Positions 33,600 through 43,678 of a stretch of 64,000 nt of DNA are shown here, piece after piece. Location of the stretch: assembly GCF_018446385.1 (NCBI RefSeq), contig NC_055991.1, positions 114,671,794 to 114,735,793 on the forward strand, written 5' to 3'. The notes beneath the pieces are model-generated. The model worked only from the letters and a program-made list of their open reading frames with translations. It did not search any database and was not told the origin of the DNA. Origin of the DNA: Zingiber officinale (taxonomy: Eukaryota > Streptophyta > Magnoliopsida > Zingiberales > Zingiberaceae). The stretch's first letter is position 1. Each line of letters begins with the position of its first letter. Both the position numbers and the translations under genes were made by a program.

Positions 33600-35200
33600 T
33601 AACTGTTTTCTTACCAGTTTATGCTTATATAATTTGCAAGGAACTTGTCAAACATCAATTTTTACATTTCATAATCAATGGTAATTCGTTTCATTTAAAG
33701 TTGTAATTCCCGACCATGATCCTAATATATATTAAAAGGATTTATGCTATAACGTACAAAACTGACGCCTGCTACAATGCTTGTAGCCACGTGGACAGTT
33801 AACTATTACACGTTATAGTAGCTACTTGGACAATTAGCTGCTACATGTTGTAACAGCTAAATGTCCAAGTAGCTGCTACAACGTGCAACAACTACTTGAT
33901 AAGTCCTTTTATTTTAAGTTGCAATTCTATCTATTCCTAATATATATTGTTTATATGTGATTTTAAATAATCTGTTTAATTAATATATGGAAAAATATAT
34001 GTTGTCTTTATTAGACGTACACAAGTTAATCATTTTTAGGCTGTTATACACCAGCCTTTCAAGAATAAACAGAATGTAATAATAGTTATTGAAGCCTACA
34101 ACATACTATCTTATAATGTTGAAAAAAAAATCTTTTTTAAAATAAAATATAATTACTTTAGTTATATAATTTGAAGTAAACTTACCTATTTGGGGAGCTT
34201 CAATTTCCTACATTTCATTCAATGGTAAGTCATTTTAATTTAAGTTGTAATTCCATCTAATCATAATATATTATTAGGATTTATGCAACAACGTAAAATT
34301 CCTGCATTAACCGCTACAATGTGTAGCAACTACTTTGACAACTAATTGCTACAAGTTATAGCAGCTACTTTGACAGCTAGCTGCTACACGTTGTAGCAGC
34401 TACTTCGACTGCTAGCTGCTACAACGTTATAGTAGATACTTGAAATGTTAGCTGTTACAACGTTATAGTAACTACTTAGAATAGTAGCTACGTTGTAGTA
34501 AGCTACTTCAACACTCCAAACAACCTTTTCTTACCAATTTTTTTATAAACTTTGTAGGAAACTTGTCAAACATCATTTCCCACAAACCATCCAATAGCAA
34601 TTCTTTTAAATTTAAATTAAAATTTTCTCTAACTCTAATATATATTATCATGTACAATCGAAGAGCAAAAATATATTGTATAATTACTATTTTGCTCTCA
34701 TCGATCAAAGTTTTAACCTCTAAACTCGGTGTGTGACAAATATTTCGAATGATTTTCATTAAAAGTATATCGATGCCCCATGGTGTCTTCGTCAATCAAC
34801 CTCACCGCGATGACTTGTTTTCCTCCGAAACTTCGCCTCCATCATAAGTATTTCGTTAGGCTTTAATGTTTTGATTCTTCTCCTTTTATTTAGGGGGTTG
34901 ATTTTTTAGGATTTTGATTCTTCTGCGAGTTGTTACAATGGTGTTCAATAATTATAGGCCTTGAATTGAAGATTTACTTTCAAGGAATAGAGGTTTTGAA
35001 AAAAGGTTATAACATTATAACAGCTACTCGATAGTAGCTGCTACAATGTAGTTAAACTCTAATGACTAATACAATATGGTTATAGCCTACAGTCCATATT
35101 GACTTCTCATTATTGTAATACTTACTTGACCGTAACTGCTACAACATGATCAATAGTCATGTTGTAACAACTAATCACATTATAGTAGCTAGGAGAAATT
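33600..35200. repeat. Diverged large tandem repeats with hairpin core
   Basis: Three copies of a ~370-560-base unit begin near 33610, 34140 and 34527. Each has an AACTTGTCAAACATCA-like start, a CAATGGTAATTC-like middle and TAATATATATT, and most are followed by many AGCTACTT / GTAGCAGCTAC words. In the first copy 33821-33845 and 33851-33875 form an inverted repeat with 25-base arms (two mismatches) around a 5-base loop. A further degraded tail extends to about 35200. Origin unknown; it may be a non-autonomous DNA element. Confidence 0.6.
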
Positions 35201-35831
35201 GTAGATATTGTAATGTATCATATTATGGTTAAAAAATAACAGTGTAATATATCATATTATGGTTGAAAATTAACAACATTGTAATGAAACCAAATGATTA
35301 TTACTAAGATTTGATATATTTATTTGACTGAATTAAATGGTAAGCCAGAGAACTTCTGCTTCCCGTGTACATCATAAGAAAGTACATTAGAAAAGTAATT
35401 ACCTTCATTGCAAGACTTTTTTTTATCATCACTAAATATAAACGACCGGCAGATGAAGTTGATATAAAATGACGCCTTAACTTCCTTACAATCACAGGAC
35501 TCCTAACACATTTACACTACCACTACTGAACAAATTATGACAAAGATTTGGAGATCAAAGCACAATTCTTCACATGAGCATAGGACACATAAAGGAGTGC
35601 ATCACATTCAAATCACACAGTTTCCAAGTAAAGGTGATAAGTTCAAATCTCAACAGATCTGTTATTTAACAAGTGCTAGCAACAATAAAGAGAGCCACAC
35701 ACACATAACCTCATGATAGAATCCAATTAACAATAACCCATGTTCTCACCATCTCCTAGAAATCCCTGGACAATATGTCATGATTCCATCCTGTCTCCTC
35801 GCCTACTCCACGTGCATGCCTTCCAAAATTT
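35201..35831. other. Intergenic
   Basis: AT-rich, no gene recognised. A 63-codon minus-strand frame at 35304-35495 shows no family resemblance. Confidence 0.4.
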
Positions 35832-35849
35832 CTTGAGAGGTATCTCTCT

Positions 35850-36066
35850 CGACCCCACGGGTCATCCGAGATGGTAAGTGGTGGCATGCTTGCCACATGA
35901 AGTCACGGGGTCGAACTGCAGTTTTGTCGAGGCGTAAATCCTCATACCCTGTGCAACTCACCCCACCACCACTTACCCTCTCGGCTGCCGTGATTTACCT
36001 CCCTCGTGATGGCCTGGGGTCGGGTGCGACGGGGGCGTTAGGGGCGAACGATTTCGTCTTTTGCCA
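35850..36066 (+). mobile_element. tRNA-derived SINE (217 bp) with 18-bp target duplication
   Basis: The insert is bordered by CTTGAGAGGTATCTCTCT (35832-35849) and the same word with one mismatch (36067-36084). Inside are an A-box-like GATGGTAAGTGGTGG (about 35870) and a B-box-like GGGGTCGAACT (35907-35917), spaced as in tRNA-derived RNA polymerase III promoters. The tail is GATTTCGTCTTTTGCCA, with a short T run. It has no coding capacity and would have been mobilised by a LINE. Confidence 0.75.
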
Positions 36067-36084
36067 CTTGAGAGGTGTCTCTCT

Positions 36085-37789
36085 TGCTTGTATCATAAAC
36101 GTCATGAGTTTATGGACTTGCTCCAGCAAGTACATCCCAATATAAAAAATATGACATCCATAAGAAGTAGAAAATGTAGCTAGTAGGCATATAACATGAA
36201 CTAATATATAGTATAGAGTAAGCACAATAGGTAAAAGAGCTTACACAAGGGTGAATATATCACACATGTGGTAACCATCATTTGAACTAGTCATTTAGTC
36301 CATAATCATGACCCTGAAGGTACCTTCTAGGAGAACATGCAGTCATTTAGCCGAAGCTAACATAAATTACATTATCAGTCAAGTTTGGAAGGACCCTCCT
36401 CGGAGCTCATCCCGAGGCACCCAACCCGTACTGTCTCCACATGTGGGCATACACACTTCATTATGCTTTAATCAATTGTCCATTTCATCCCTTCTATAAA
36501 CCTACCTACCTACTTGAAAGAAAATAACAGTAGCATGCATACCCAAAAGGAAAGATAAAACCGAATTCAACACTTTAAAAATACCTGCAAACAATTCTAA
36601 ATCAGCACCTGGTTACCCTCACAGAAGCATAGGAGTACTACCAAAACCAAATTCAGGGTCATGCTACCTATCCAACAAAAAGATCTGAAGCCAACACAAG
36701 AAGCAAAACCACTTTGAACTCATGTAACAATCTACTTGATCAATCCACAGAATCATAGTTAATGCGAAAGGAAACTCAAGAACACCACAATCAAACTTAC
36801 TGTCTTGATAGTTGTTCGTCAGGAAAAAGAATCTCAAACTAACACAAGGAGCAAGAATCCCATCGAATTCACACTACCACCTATCAGATTCTTCCACAAG
36901 TCGCAGCTATCTGGAATGAAAAATCGAGGACACCAAATCCATATAGCTATTCCATAAATAGAACATCCTCGAACTAAAATCCACATAGGAACAAAACTCC
37001 ATCGAGTAAATCCTTAAAAATTCCACAGCAATTCAGAAAACAAAAGAGCCAACAACTGATTCTAATTGAAGCTTATGCTACTGGGGGATAATTTTCCAAA
37101 CCTTGAAAGCATTCGTAAGAAGCATGGAGGAGAGAAAACATCAGCGCACCAATTCAAATCCGACTAACGATTTCGTTACCATAAGAAAATTAGAGCTTCA
37201 CCAATCAAAACTTAAAGCACCAGGAATCACAAGAACCCAATGGAAACTAGCCGAACAATAGGAAGGTGCAGACACCATCGGAACCAACCAGAACCACCAA
37301 GAACTCTAATTCAAAAACTCAATCTATGAAGAGGAAGCATGTACAACATCGATTGCCATCAAAACATCCCCATCTTTTGTAGAAATCGGGAAAAAATGCA
37401 AGATGAAACTAGGATAGCACAGAAACATCAAATCGCAACTCATTCAACAAATCGAACATCATCGGCATGCATATGAAACTCTCCCAAGCCCCTATCCACT
37501 ACCTCACGGATCTCATACCATCGTATAGAAGTGTATTTTTCTTTCCCCTCCCCATGCCACCTCTGGAAGCCCTCGCGCGATGTTAGCGTCGCCGGTAAGG
37601 TCATCGGAGGTCTCGGCGTCCGATCTCAGTGCCCCCCACAGAATCGCTGGCGTGGTGTGCTACTTGACCGGATCTCAAAGCTCAATGGAGAGGCTCCGTC
37701 GAAGAGGGTGGAGTTAAGCAGGAGAAGGAGTCGGCGATTCTTCAGGAATAGTGAGTGTATCGGTAAGGAGTCGGCGAAAATTTAACCTT
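36085..37789. other. Unassigned region, possibly part of a gypsy LTR
   Basis: From about 36520 to 37780 the minus strand has the monotonous TC/GA-rich character of a plant LTR or leader, and it is contiguous with the 3' LTR that begins at 38042 going left. The far LTR end could not be located. No gene was recognised; the 84-codon frame at 37531-37785 has no known family. Confidence 0.35.
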
Positions 37790-38042
37790 TACACATAGGT
37801 TAATTAACCCTAACTTAGGTTAATTAAGATCAATCAACTCCTAATTTAATTGGGCATCATATGCGTCCATCAAAATTAATAGTTCTATCCCCTTGAAAAT
37901 GTGTTATTCAAGTTCATTTTAAATTCTAAAAAATTCCTAGAATTTGTAGAAAATTTTATAAATTAATTCCCTTAATTAGTGCTCGTGTGACCTTAGAAAA
38001 TTTCATAAATAAATTTTTTAATTACGCTCGTGAGACCTTACA
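37790..38042 (-). repeat. Start of the 3' LTR of the leftward gypsy element
   Basis: On the minus strand a G-rich purine run (38044-38062, AAGGAGGG...GAT) is followed by TGTAAGGTCTCACGAGCG, the arrangement of polypurine tract then LTR start. The LTR continues left at least to 37790; its end is not determined. Confidence 0.5.
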
Positions 38043-38043
38043 A

Positions 38044-38062
38044 TCCCCCCCCCCCCCCTCCT
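38044..38062 (-). other. Polypurine tract of the leftward gypsy element
   Basis: Seen on the + strand as AT followed by a run of about 14 C and TCCTT. It lies between the end of the gypsy pol fragment and the LTR start at 38042. Confidence 0.5.
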
Positions 38063-38286
38063 TCATAAATATTACATCCTCAAAATTTGACTTACCAAAT
38101 AATTAAGGGAAGCGATTGTGCATATCTAGTTTAATATCCTAGGTAGCTTCCTCTATCAACTGATTTCTCCATAAGACGTTTACCATTTTGATCTCCTTGT
38201 TCCTCAGCTTCCGGACTTGACGATCAAGGATTTGTTTCGGCACTTCCTCATAAGATCCAAGTCCGGCATCCATTGCACAGACTCAT
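38063..38286 (-). pseudogene. Gypsy pol fragment 4: chromodomain-like C-terminus
   Basis: Minus-strand translation gives EEVPKQILDRQVRKLRNKEI, VNVLWRNQLIEEAT and then a TAG where tryptophan is expected, the usual C-terminal chromodomain region of plant chromovirus polyproteins. It continues the fragment at 40119-40307, from which it is separated by a solo LTR with duplicated CTCAT. Confidence 0.8.
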
Positions 38287-38519
38287 TGTTGGGGCAATTT
38301 CCCTAGGTCAAGTTTGACCAGTTTGACTAAGCTTGAGTTGAGTCAAGCTTGAGTCGGGATTTGAGTTTTGATGTTTGACAATATATGGAGATTGTTAGGG
38401 CAATCATCCGTTTGACAATATACGGAGATTGCTGGAGCAATCGTCCGATTGTGGAGATGGTCAAGGGATTGACCAGGTTGATGAGAAGACAGGTCAAGTG
38501 GGTCAGTGTTGACCAGAGA

Positions 38520-38995
38520 TGACCGGGTAAGTCCTAACTGGAGTTTAGGTAATGGGAAAGTCCTAACTGGAGTTTAGGCAATGGGAAAGTCCTAACTGGA
38601 TGTTAGGCAAGAGAGAAGTCAAATAGGTCAAGGTTGATAGGAGACTTGACTGGGAAAGTCCTAATTGGAGATTAGGCAAAGGTAAGTCCAACAGGAAGGT
38701 TGGCAAGAGAGAAAATCCAAGTAGGTCAGTGTTGACCAGACTTGGTGGTGAAAGTCCTGATAAGTGAAATTAGACAATTGGAAAGTCCTAGTATAGCTAG
38801 GCAAAGGGAAAGTCCTGGTGATGAGCCAGGCAACTGGAAAGTCCAAGTGTGATCTTGGCAAAAGGAAAGTCCTGGTGAGGAGCCAGGCAACTGGAAAGTC
38901 CAAGTATGATCTTGGCAAAGGGAAAGTCCTGGTGAGGAGCCAGGCAATTGGAAAGTCCAAGTATAATTTTGGCAAAGCAAGTCCTAGGGTGATTT
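38520..38995 (+). repeat. Tandem repeat in the solo LTR
   Basis: GGAAAGTCCTAACTGGAG-type units of about 38 bases come first, then ~60-base units with GGTGAGGAGCCAGGCAA and TGGAAAGTCCAAGTATGA. Open frames through them are repeat artefacts. Confidence 0.75.
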
Positions 38996-39224
38996 GGCTA
39001 GGAGAACCCGACAACTAGGATGAGACCGATGGAAGCTCCAGAAGGCAAGGCATGAAGGATGGGGAGATATCCGAGGGACACAAGGCTGATGGAGGAGATT
39101 AGAAGGCTAGTTCGAGGTTGGTCGGGAGTAGCCAAATACTAGGTGTGCAAATCCAATAGGTCACGGTTGACCGAGAGTTGGGTTTGGGGAGCTGGACTTG
39201 AGTTTGAGTCAAGTCCAGGGTGTT

Positions 39225-39602
39225 CAATCGATCGGGCAATCGATTGAACAGGCTCCAATCGATTAGCAGATCGATTAGAGTGTGTTGCGATTATTGTGAT
39301 GGCCCAATCGATCGGCCGATCGATTGGGATCAGGAAATCGCGAGCACAGAAGTTCTCCCAATCGATCAGGCGATCGATTGGGAGCTGCCAATCGATCAGT
39401 CGATCGATTGGGCAGCAGAAGCTCTCGCGCGGACGCGAGAGCATAGAAAGGTTCTGAATCGATCGACCGATCGATTCAAGCAGTCCCAATCGATCGGTCG
39501 ATCGATTGGGAAGTGACCGTTGCCCAGGTTGCAGGCGATGGACGGCTGGGATTGCTGGGTGCTGACGTGACAATCGATTGAGGTTGATTTGGATCGATTG
39601 GG
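39225..39602. repeat. Array of short palindromes built on ATCGATCG
   Basis: Seven to eight ~24-base near-perfect palindromes, each of the form CAATCGATC-NNN-GATCGATTG (for example ATCGATCGGCCGATCGAT near 39308), separated by 10-60 bases of unrelated sequence. They precede the LTR TATA motif. Confidence 0.85.
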
Positions 39603-40118
39603 AGCACTGTATATAGCCTGGGCGGGCATTTTCTTCGCCATTTTTTTCTTTGCGAGATCTCTTGCGATCTTTTGCGCCGTTCTTCAGCGATTCACAGCGA
39701 GCTTCTTCGATCTACTCACGCCAGTTCTTGAAGACACTTGGGGAGTTTCTCCAAGGTTCAAGAGGCGACAACAATCACAAGTAAGCAAGAAGAGGAGTGT
39801 GTTGCGTTGTATTTTTGTTTCCTCTTGTTGTATTTGTGTTGTGTTGTGTGTGAGTGTTGTACGAGGCTTCTCCCGCCTCCGGCTGCGACCGAGGAGTGTT
39901 TCATAATGGAGGTGTGTGCTCGGTGTGTGGATCTTTGGATTAGTCACCTCTTCTTGAGGTGGATACCAAGTAAACCCTAGGTGTTAGCGTTGTGAGTGTT
40001 TTGTTTGTTTTGTCTTTGTATTCCGCTGCACATCATCAAGACGAAGCAAGAACGAGCAAGCGCGACTAAACGCTATTTACCCCCCCCCCCCCCTCTAACG
40101 GACATCAAGGTCCCAACA

Positions 40119-40307
40119 CTCATGACCAATCATATGAGAAAGGTTAGAAATGTACCTCCTAAGCATGGATATGTGGAACATGTTATGGACTCCTGACAAG
40201 TTCGGTGGTAACGCAACTTGGTATGCTCGAGTTCCAATCCAGTCCAAAATCTCAAAAGGCACAATATACCTCAGACTGAGTTTCCCCTTTTTCCCAAACC
40301 TCAGTAC
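40119..40307 (-). pseudogene. Gypsy pol fragment 3: integrase C-terminus
   Basis: The minus strand encodes KGKLSLRYIVPFEILDWIGT, ALPPNLSGVHNMFHISML and ends HECWDLDV at the solo LTR junction. This is the conserved integrase C-terminal module of plant gypsy elements. It is bounded by the solo LTR on the left and the copia element beginning at 40308 on the right. Confidence 0.9.
40303..40307 (+). other. Left target-site duplication AGTAC
   Basis: AGTAC before the 5' LTR is repeated exactly at 50008-50012 after the 3' LTR, fixing the copia element ends. Confidence 0.9.
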
Positions 40308-42694
40308 TGTTGGAGTGTTTACTGAAAGCCTAAGCTTTGTAAACATTCATTATGTATAAAGAATCACATTTGGTCAAATTGTCTACATTTGTTTGTAGTT
40401 GTTCATTTAATTTATATTGTAGATAACATAGTATGTGGTGTCACATGCAGAAGATGATGTTATCAGTACCTTATAAATTATAAACAGTAGCTCACGACCA
40501 AAATGGAAAGGAACAAACCATTAGAAGGTCGTAGTGTAATTAAGTATTAGTTTATCTTGACTATATAATTACACTAGTACACTCAGAGTGTATTGAGTAG
40601 GACCATTTGAGGTCGTTTCTTTTATACTGACTTTATAAAGGAACAAAGACCTTGGTTATTATGGAAGTGTGTATTCTTAATCCTAATATAATAACAAGCA
40701 TATATATTTGATATTTATTTCTTTAATTTATCAATGAGTGAGATTTAGTTCGATGAATCAATAAGCCCGATAAGTTGGGAAATGGTATCACTTATAGTGT
40801 GTGTTGTTGATTATAGAAGGAAACTGTGTCCTAGAGATACTAGGTTGATAATGTCCTCAAGAGGAGCTCATAAGGATTGTCATGTTAAACCCTGCAGGTG
40901 GACCTAGTCCAACATGACAATAAGGTTGAGTGGTACTACTCTTGGATTTAGATATTAATTAAATGAGTTGTCAGTAACTCACTTAATTAGTGAACATTCG
41001 ATATCTTAAACACAGGGAGACTAACACACTCATAATAAGAAGGAGCCCAAAAATGTAATTTGGGATTGGTGCGGTAGTTCAATAATAGTTCTCTAGTGGA
41101 ATGAATTATTATTGATAAAATTAAGTTGTGTGTTCGGGGCGAACACGGGATGCTTAATTTTATCGGGAGACCAAAATCAATTCCTCCTCTCGGTCCCTAT
41201 CGTAGCCTCTTATTTATAGAGTACTATACCCACCTATACCCACCTTCTATACCCACCCAAAGGGGGCCGGCCAAGCTAGCTTGGGAACCAAGCTAGGGCC
41301 GGCCTAGGTATAAATTGGGGTGGTCGGCCCTAGCTTGAATCCAAGCTAGTGGGGGCCGGCCAAATTAAATTAAAAAGGAATTTTAATTTTAATTTTAATT
41401 TTTATTATGTGGAAGAAATAATTTATTAAAGAGAATTAAAATTAAAATATCTCTCTTATAAAAGATCTACAAAAGATTAAAGAAAGAGATTAGATCTCTT
41501 TCCTTATTTGTAGATTGGTGAGATATTTTATTAATTATTCACATGTTGTAAAATTAAAATTATAGAAATTTTCTTTTATCAACCATGAAGAGATTTTTGA
41601 AGAGAAATTTTATTTTTTAAAATTTTCGGAAACAAATTAGGAAGTTTTAATTTGTTGATTAAAACTTGTCTAAATTTGTTTCCCCTTGATGTGGTCGGCC
41701 AATATAGATTAAATTGGGAAATTTTATTTTATTTTTCTCAATTAAATCATGTCAAGGAAATTAAGGAAATTTTATTGTAATTAAATTTCCTAATTTGCCT
41801 AGGCCAAGGAATATAAAAGAAGGGGTGAGGGTGTCTTCATGAGACACAACCTCTATTATTTCTCTCCCTCTTTTCCTTGGTGTTGTGGCCGGCCATCATC
41901 TCTTCTCCTCTTCCTCTTTGTGGTGGCCGAAACTCTCTATTGCTTGGAGCTCTTGTGGAGGCCGGATACTACTTGGAGAAGAAGAAGAAGGAGAGAAAGC
42001 TTGCATCTCTTGGAGCTTGGTTGGTGTTTTTCTTCTTCCTTGGTGAAGCTTTCTTGTTTTGGCTGAACCTAGTTAGGAGGAGAAGAAGGTGCTTGGTGGT
42101 TTCTCATCTCTGAAGATCGTTGCCCACACAACGTCCGAGGTTAGAAGAGGAATACGGTAGAAGATCAAGAGGTTTTTCTACAAGGTATAACTAGTAATAT
42201 TTCTTTCCGCATCATACTAGTTATTTTTGGAAATAATACCAAATACAAGAGGCTTACGATTCTAGAATTTTGAATATGTTTTTCAATATTGTGTTCTTTT
42301 GTTTTTTCTTTTCCTTGTGATTTGATTGTTCTTTTCGGTTAACTTAAAGTTATTTTAGGAAATTAAATATTAGCTTTCTATAAAAGGTTTTGTCTAGTCG
42401 GTGGTGGTTGCTCCCATATCTAAGAAGGCCATGTGCCTCGCCACGTCAGTACTGGGAACCAATTATGGAATTAATAACTTAAGGTGACTTGGGTCGAACG
42501 TGTTAAGTTCCGCAGGAGATCCAAGTCAAAACCTAAAAGAATAAATAGATTAAGTTTTGGATCAAACGTGTTAAGTTCCGCAGGCGATCCAAAATTTAAT
42601 TTAAAAGAACACATGGTAGCTAGGAAAAGGTTCGGACCTTTGTACAAAAGTTTTGTACAGTGCAACCTCTAGGTTTTCCGAGTAGCAACCAACA
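40308..42694 (+). repeat. 5' LTR of copia element A
   Basis: 2387 bases from TGTTGGAGTG to CAACCAACA, followed by the primer site. A TATAAAAG box at 41812-41819 is a good core promoter, with a transcript start likely about 30 bases later. It includes an inverted CCAAGCTAGCTTGG motif near 41270. A short frame beginning MRHNLYYF lies after the TATA box in the leader. Confidence 0.92.
41812..41819 (+). promoter_or_regulatory. TATA box of copia A 5' LTR
   Basis: TATAAAAG, repeated in the 3' LTR at 49118-49125 and, on the opposite strand, in the LTRs of the related element B. Confidence 0.6.
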
Positions 42695-42696
42695 AT

Positions 42697-42708
42697 TGGT
42701 ATCAAAGC
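42697..42708 (+). other. Primer-binding site of copia A
   Basis: TGGTATCAAAGC, one base different from the usual TGGTATCAGAGC complement of initiator tRNA-Met, two bases after the LTR end. Confidence 0.8.
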
Positions 42709-43678
42709 TAGGGTTTTGCCTCTGTGTATTTGGTATTAGGTTAATTATGCACATGTCATACATAATTTAGGCAGGTTAATAGTAGGATGTGCTAACTTTG
42801 TGGATGCAGGATCCAACTATTATGGCTTTTAGTTATTATGTGTGTGATTGGACCCTTGGACATGTCAAGGGCATTTATATGTGTGTGCATGATTGTATTT
42901 AAATACAGCAGGAGTTGTATTTAGTTTTATTAGGATTTTATTTTTGATCTAGATACATGTACATTCCTTTTATGGAATATAGGATCAAAATGTAAAATAC
43001 TATTTATGTCGCGGATCGAATCTTGCAACGCGTGGAACCTTCTAAGGACCAGAGGCACAGCGGAACTAGGAGCAAGATGGATGCGACAGCTAGACCCGGT
43101 GGCGGTGGCCAAATATGGCAGCAGCTTGGGATGACAACACACGGAGGACAACTAGAGACAAAAGCCATAATAGTTGAAAATTAGATTTTCTATTTATTGC
43201 TTTTATATTGTGTTGTGTGTGCATGTTAGTTTACAAGTTTAGTAGGCTAGCATAGTTAAAATTCCTCATTTATAAATAACTAAGTGGGAGAGGAATTTTT
43301 AAGTAAATCTCATGGTCTCCATTACTGGTTTGTAGGTGATGCAAACAAGCTTGCGCGTTGGCTCTGAGTGCCTTCCTCCATAACGGATGAGCTTGTATCT
43401 AATAGTATCCTCCCCATCGGAGTCACTGCTATTATTTGTGTGACCAAATGATACCAACTATTAATTTTATTTGTCAAAAAGTTAGGTTGACAAGGTAATA
43501 AAATTAATGGGTTAAAACTCTCCTTTTACAAATGTTGAATTAGTATACGTCCACACTAACGTGGCATACAAAATTCACGGTGTTTTGAGGTGTTGGTTAA
43601 TTTAAAATAGTATTGTTTGAGGAATCAATATTATTCTAAATTTAGAGTTCTGGCCAAAAGTTATTTGTGATTCTTAGG
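42709..43678 (+). other. Long untranslated leader of copia A
   Basis: About 970 bases between the primer site and the Gag ATG. No long frame is present; a corresponding leader is seen in element B (55301-56400). Confidence 0.6.

Larger units (their letters stand above)
38287..40118 (+). mobile_element. Solo LTR (1832 bp) with TSD CTCAT
   Basis: It begins TGTTGGGG, ends GTCCCAACA and is flanked by CTCAT at 38282-38286 and 40119-40123. It contains ~60-bp AAGTCCTGGTGAGGAGCC-type tandem repeats (38520-38990), an array of ClaI-like palindromes (39225-39602), TATATA at 39610-39615 and a ~15-base C run near its 3' end. No interior or second LTR exists, so it arose by LTR-LTR recombination. It interrupts gypsy pol. 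A fragment of a related LTR lies at 59179-59348. Confidence 0.9.

Noticed and set aside
35907-35917. Possible tRNA gene from the B-box-like motif
   Set aside because: No cloverleaf could be formed and target duplications show a SINE; the same applies to 62345-62575.
35897-36145. 82-codon plus-strand frame
   Set aside because: Overlaps the SINE and its target duplication; non-coding.
38661-39014. Minus-strand frames of 84-117 codons
   Set aside because: They lie in tandem repeats of a solo LTR and overlap in two frames.
39139-39947. Frames of 80-144 codons on both strands
   Set aside because: Driven by the palindrome array and LTR leader; no protein family resemblance.
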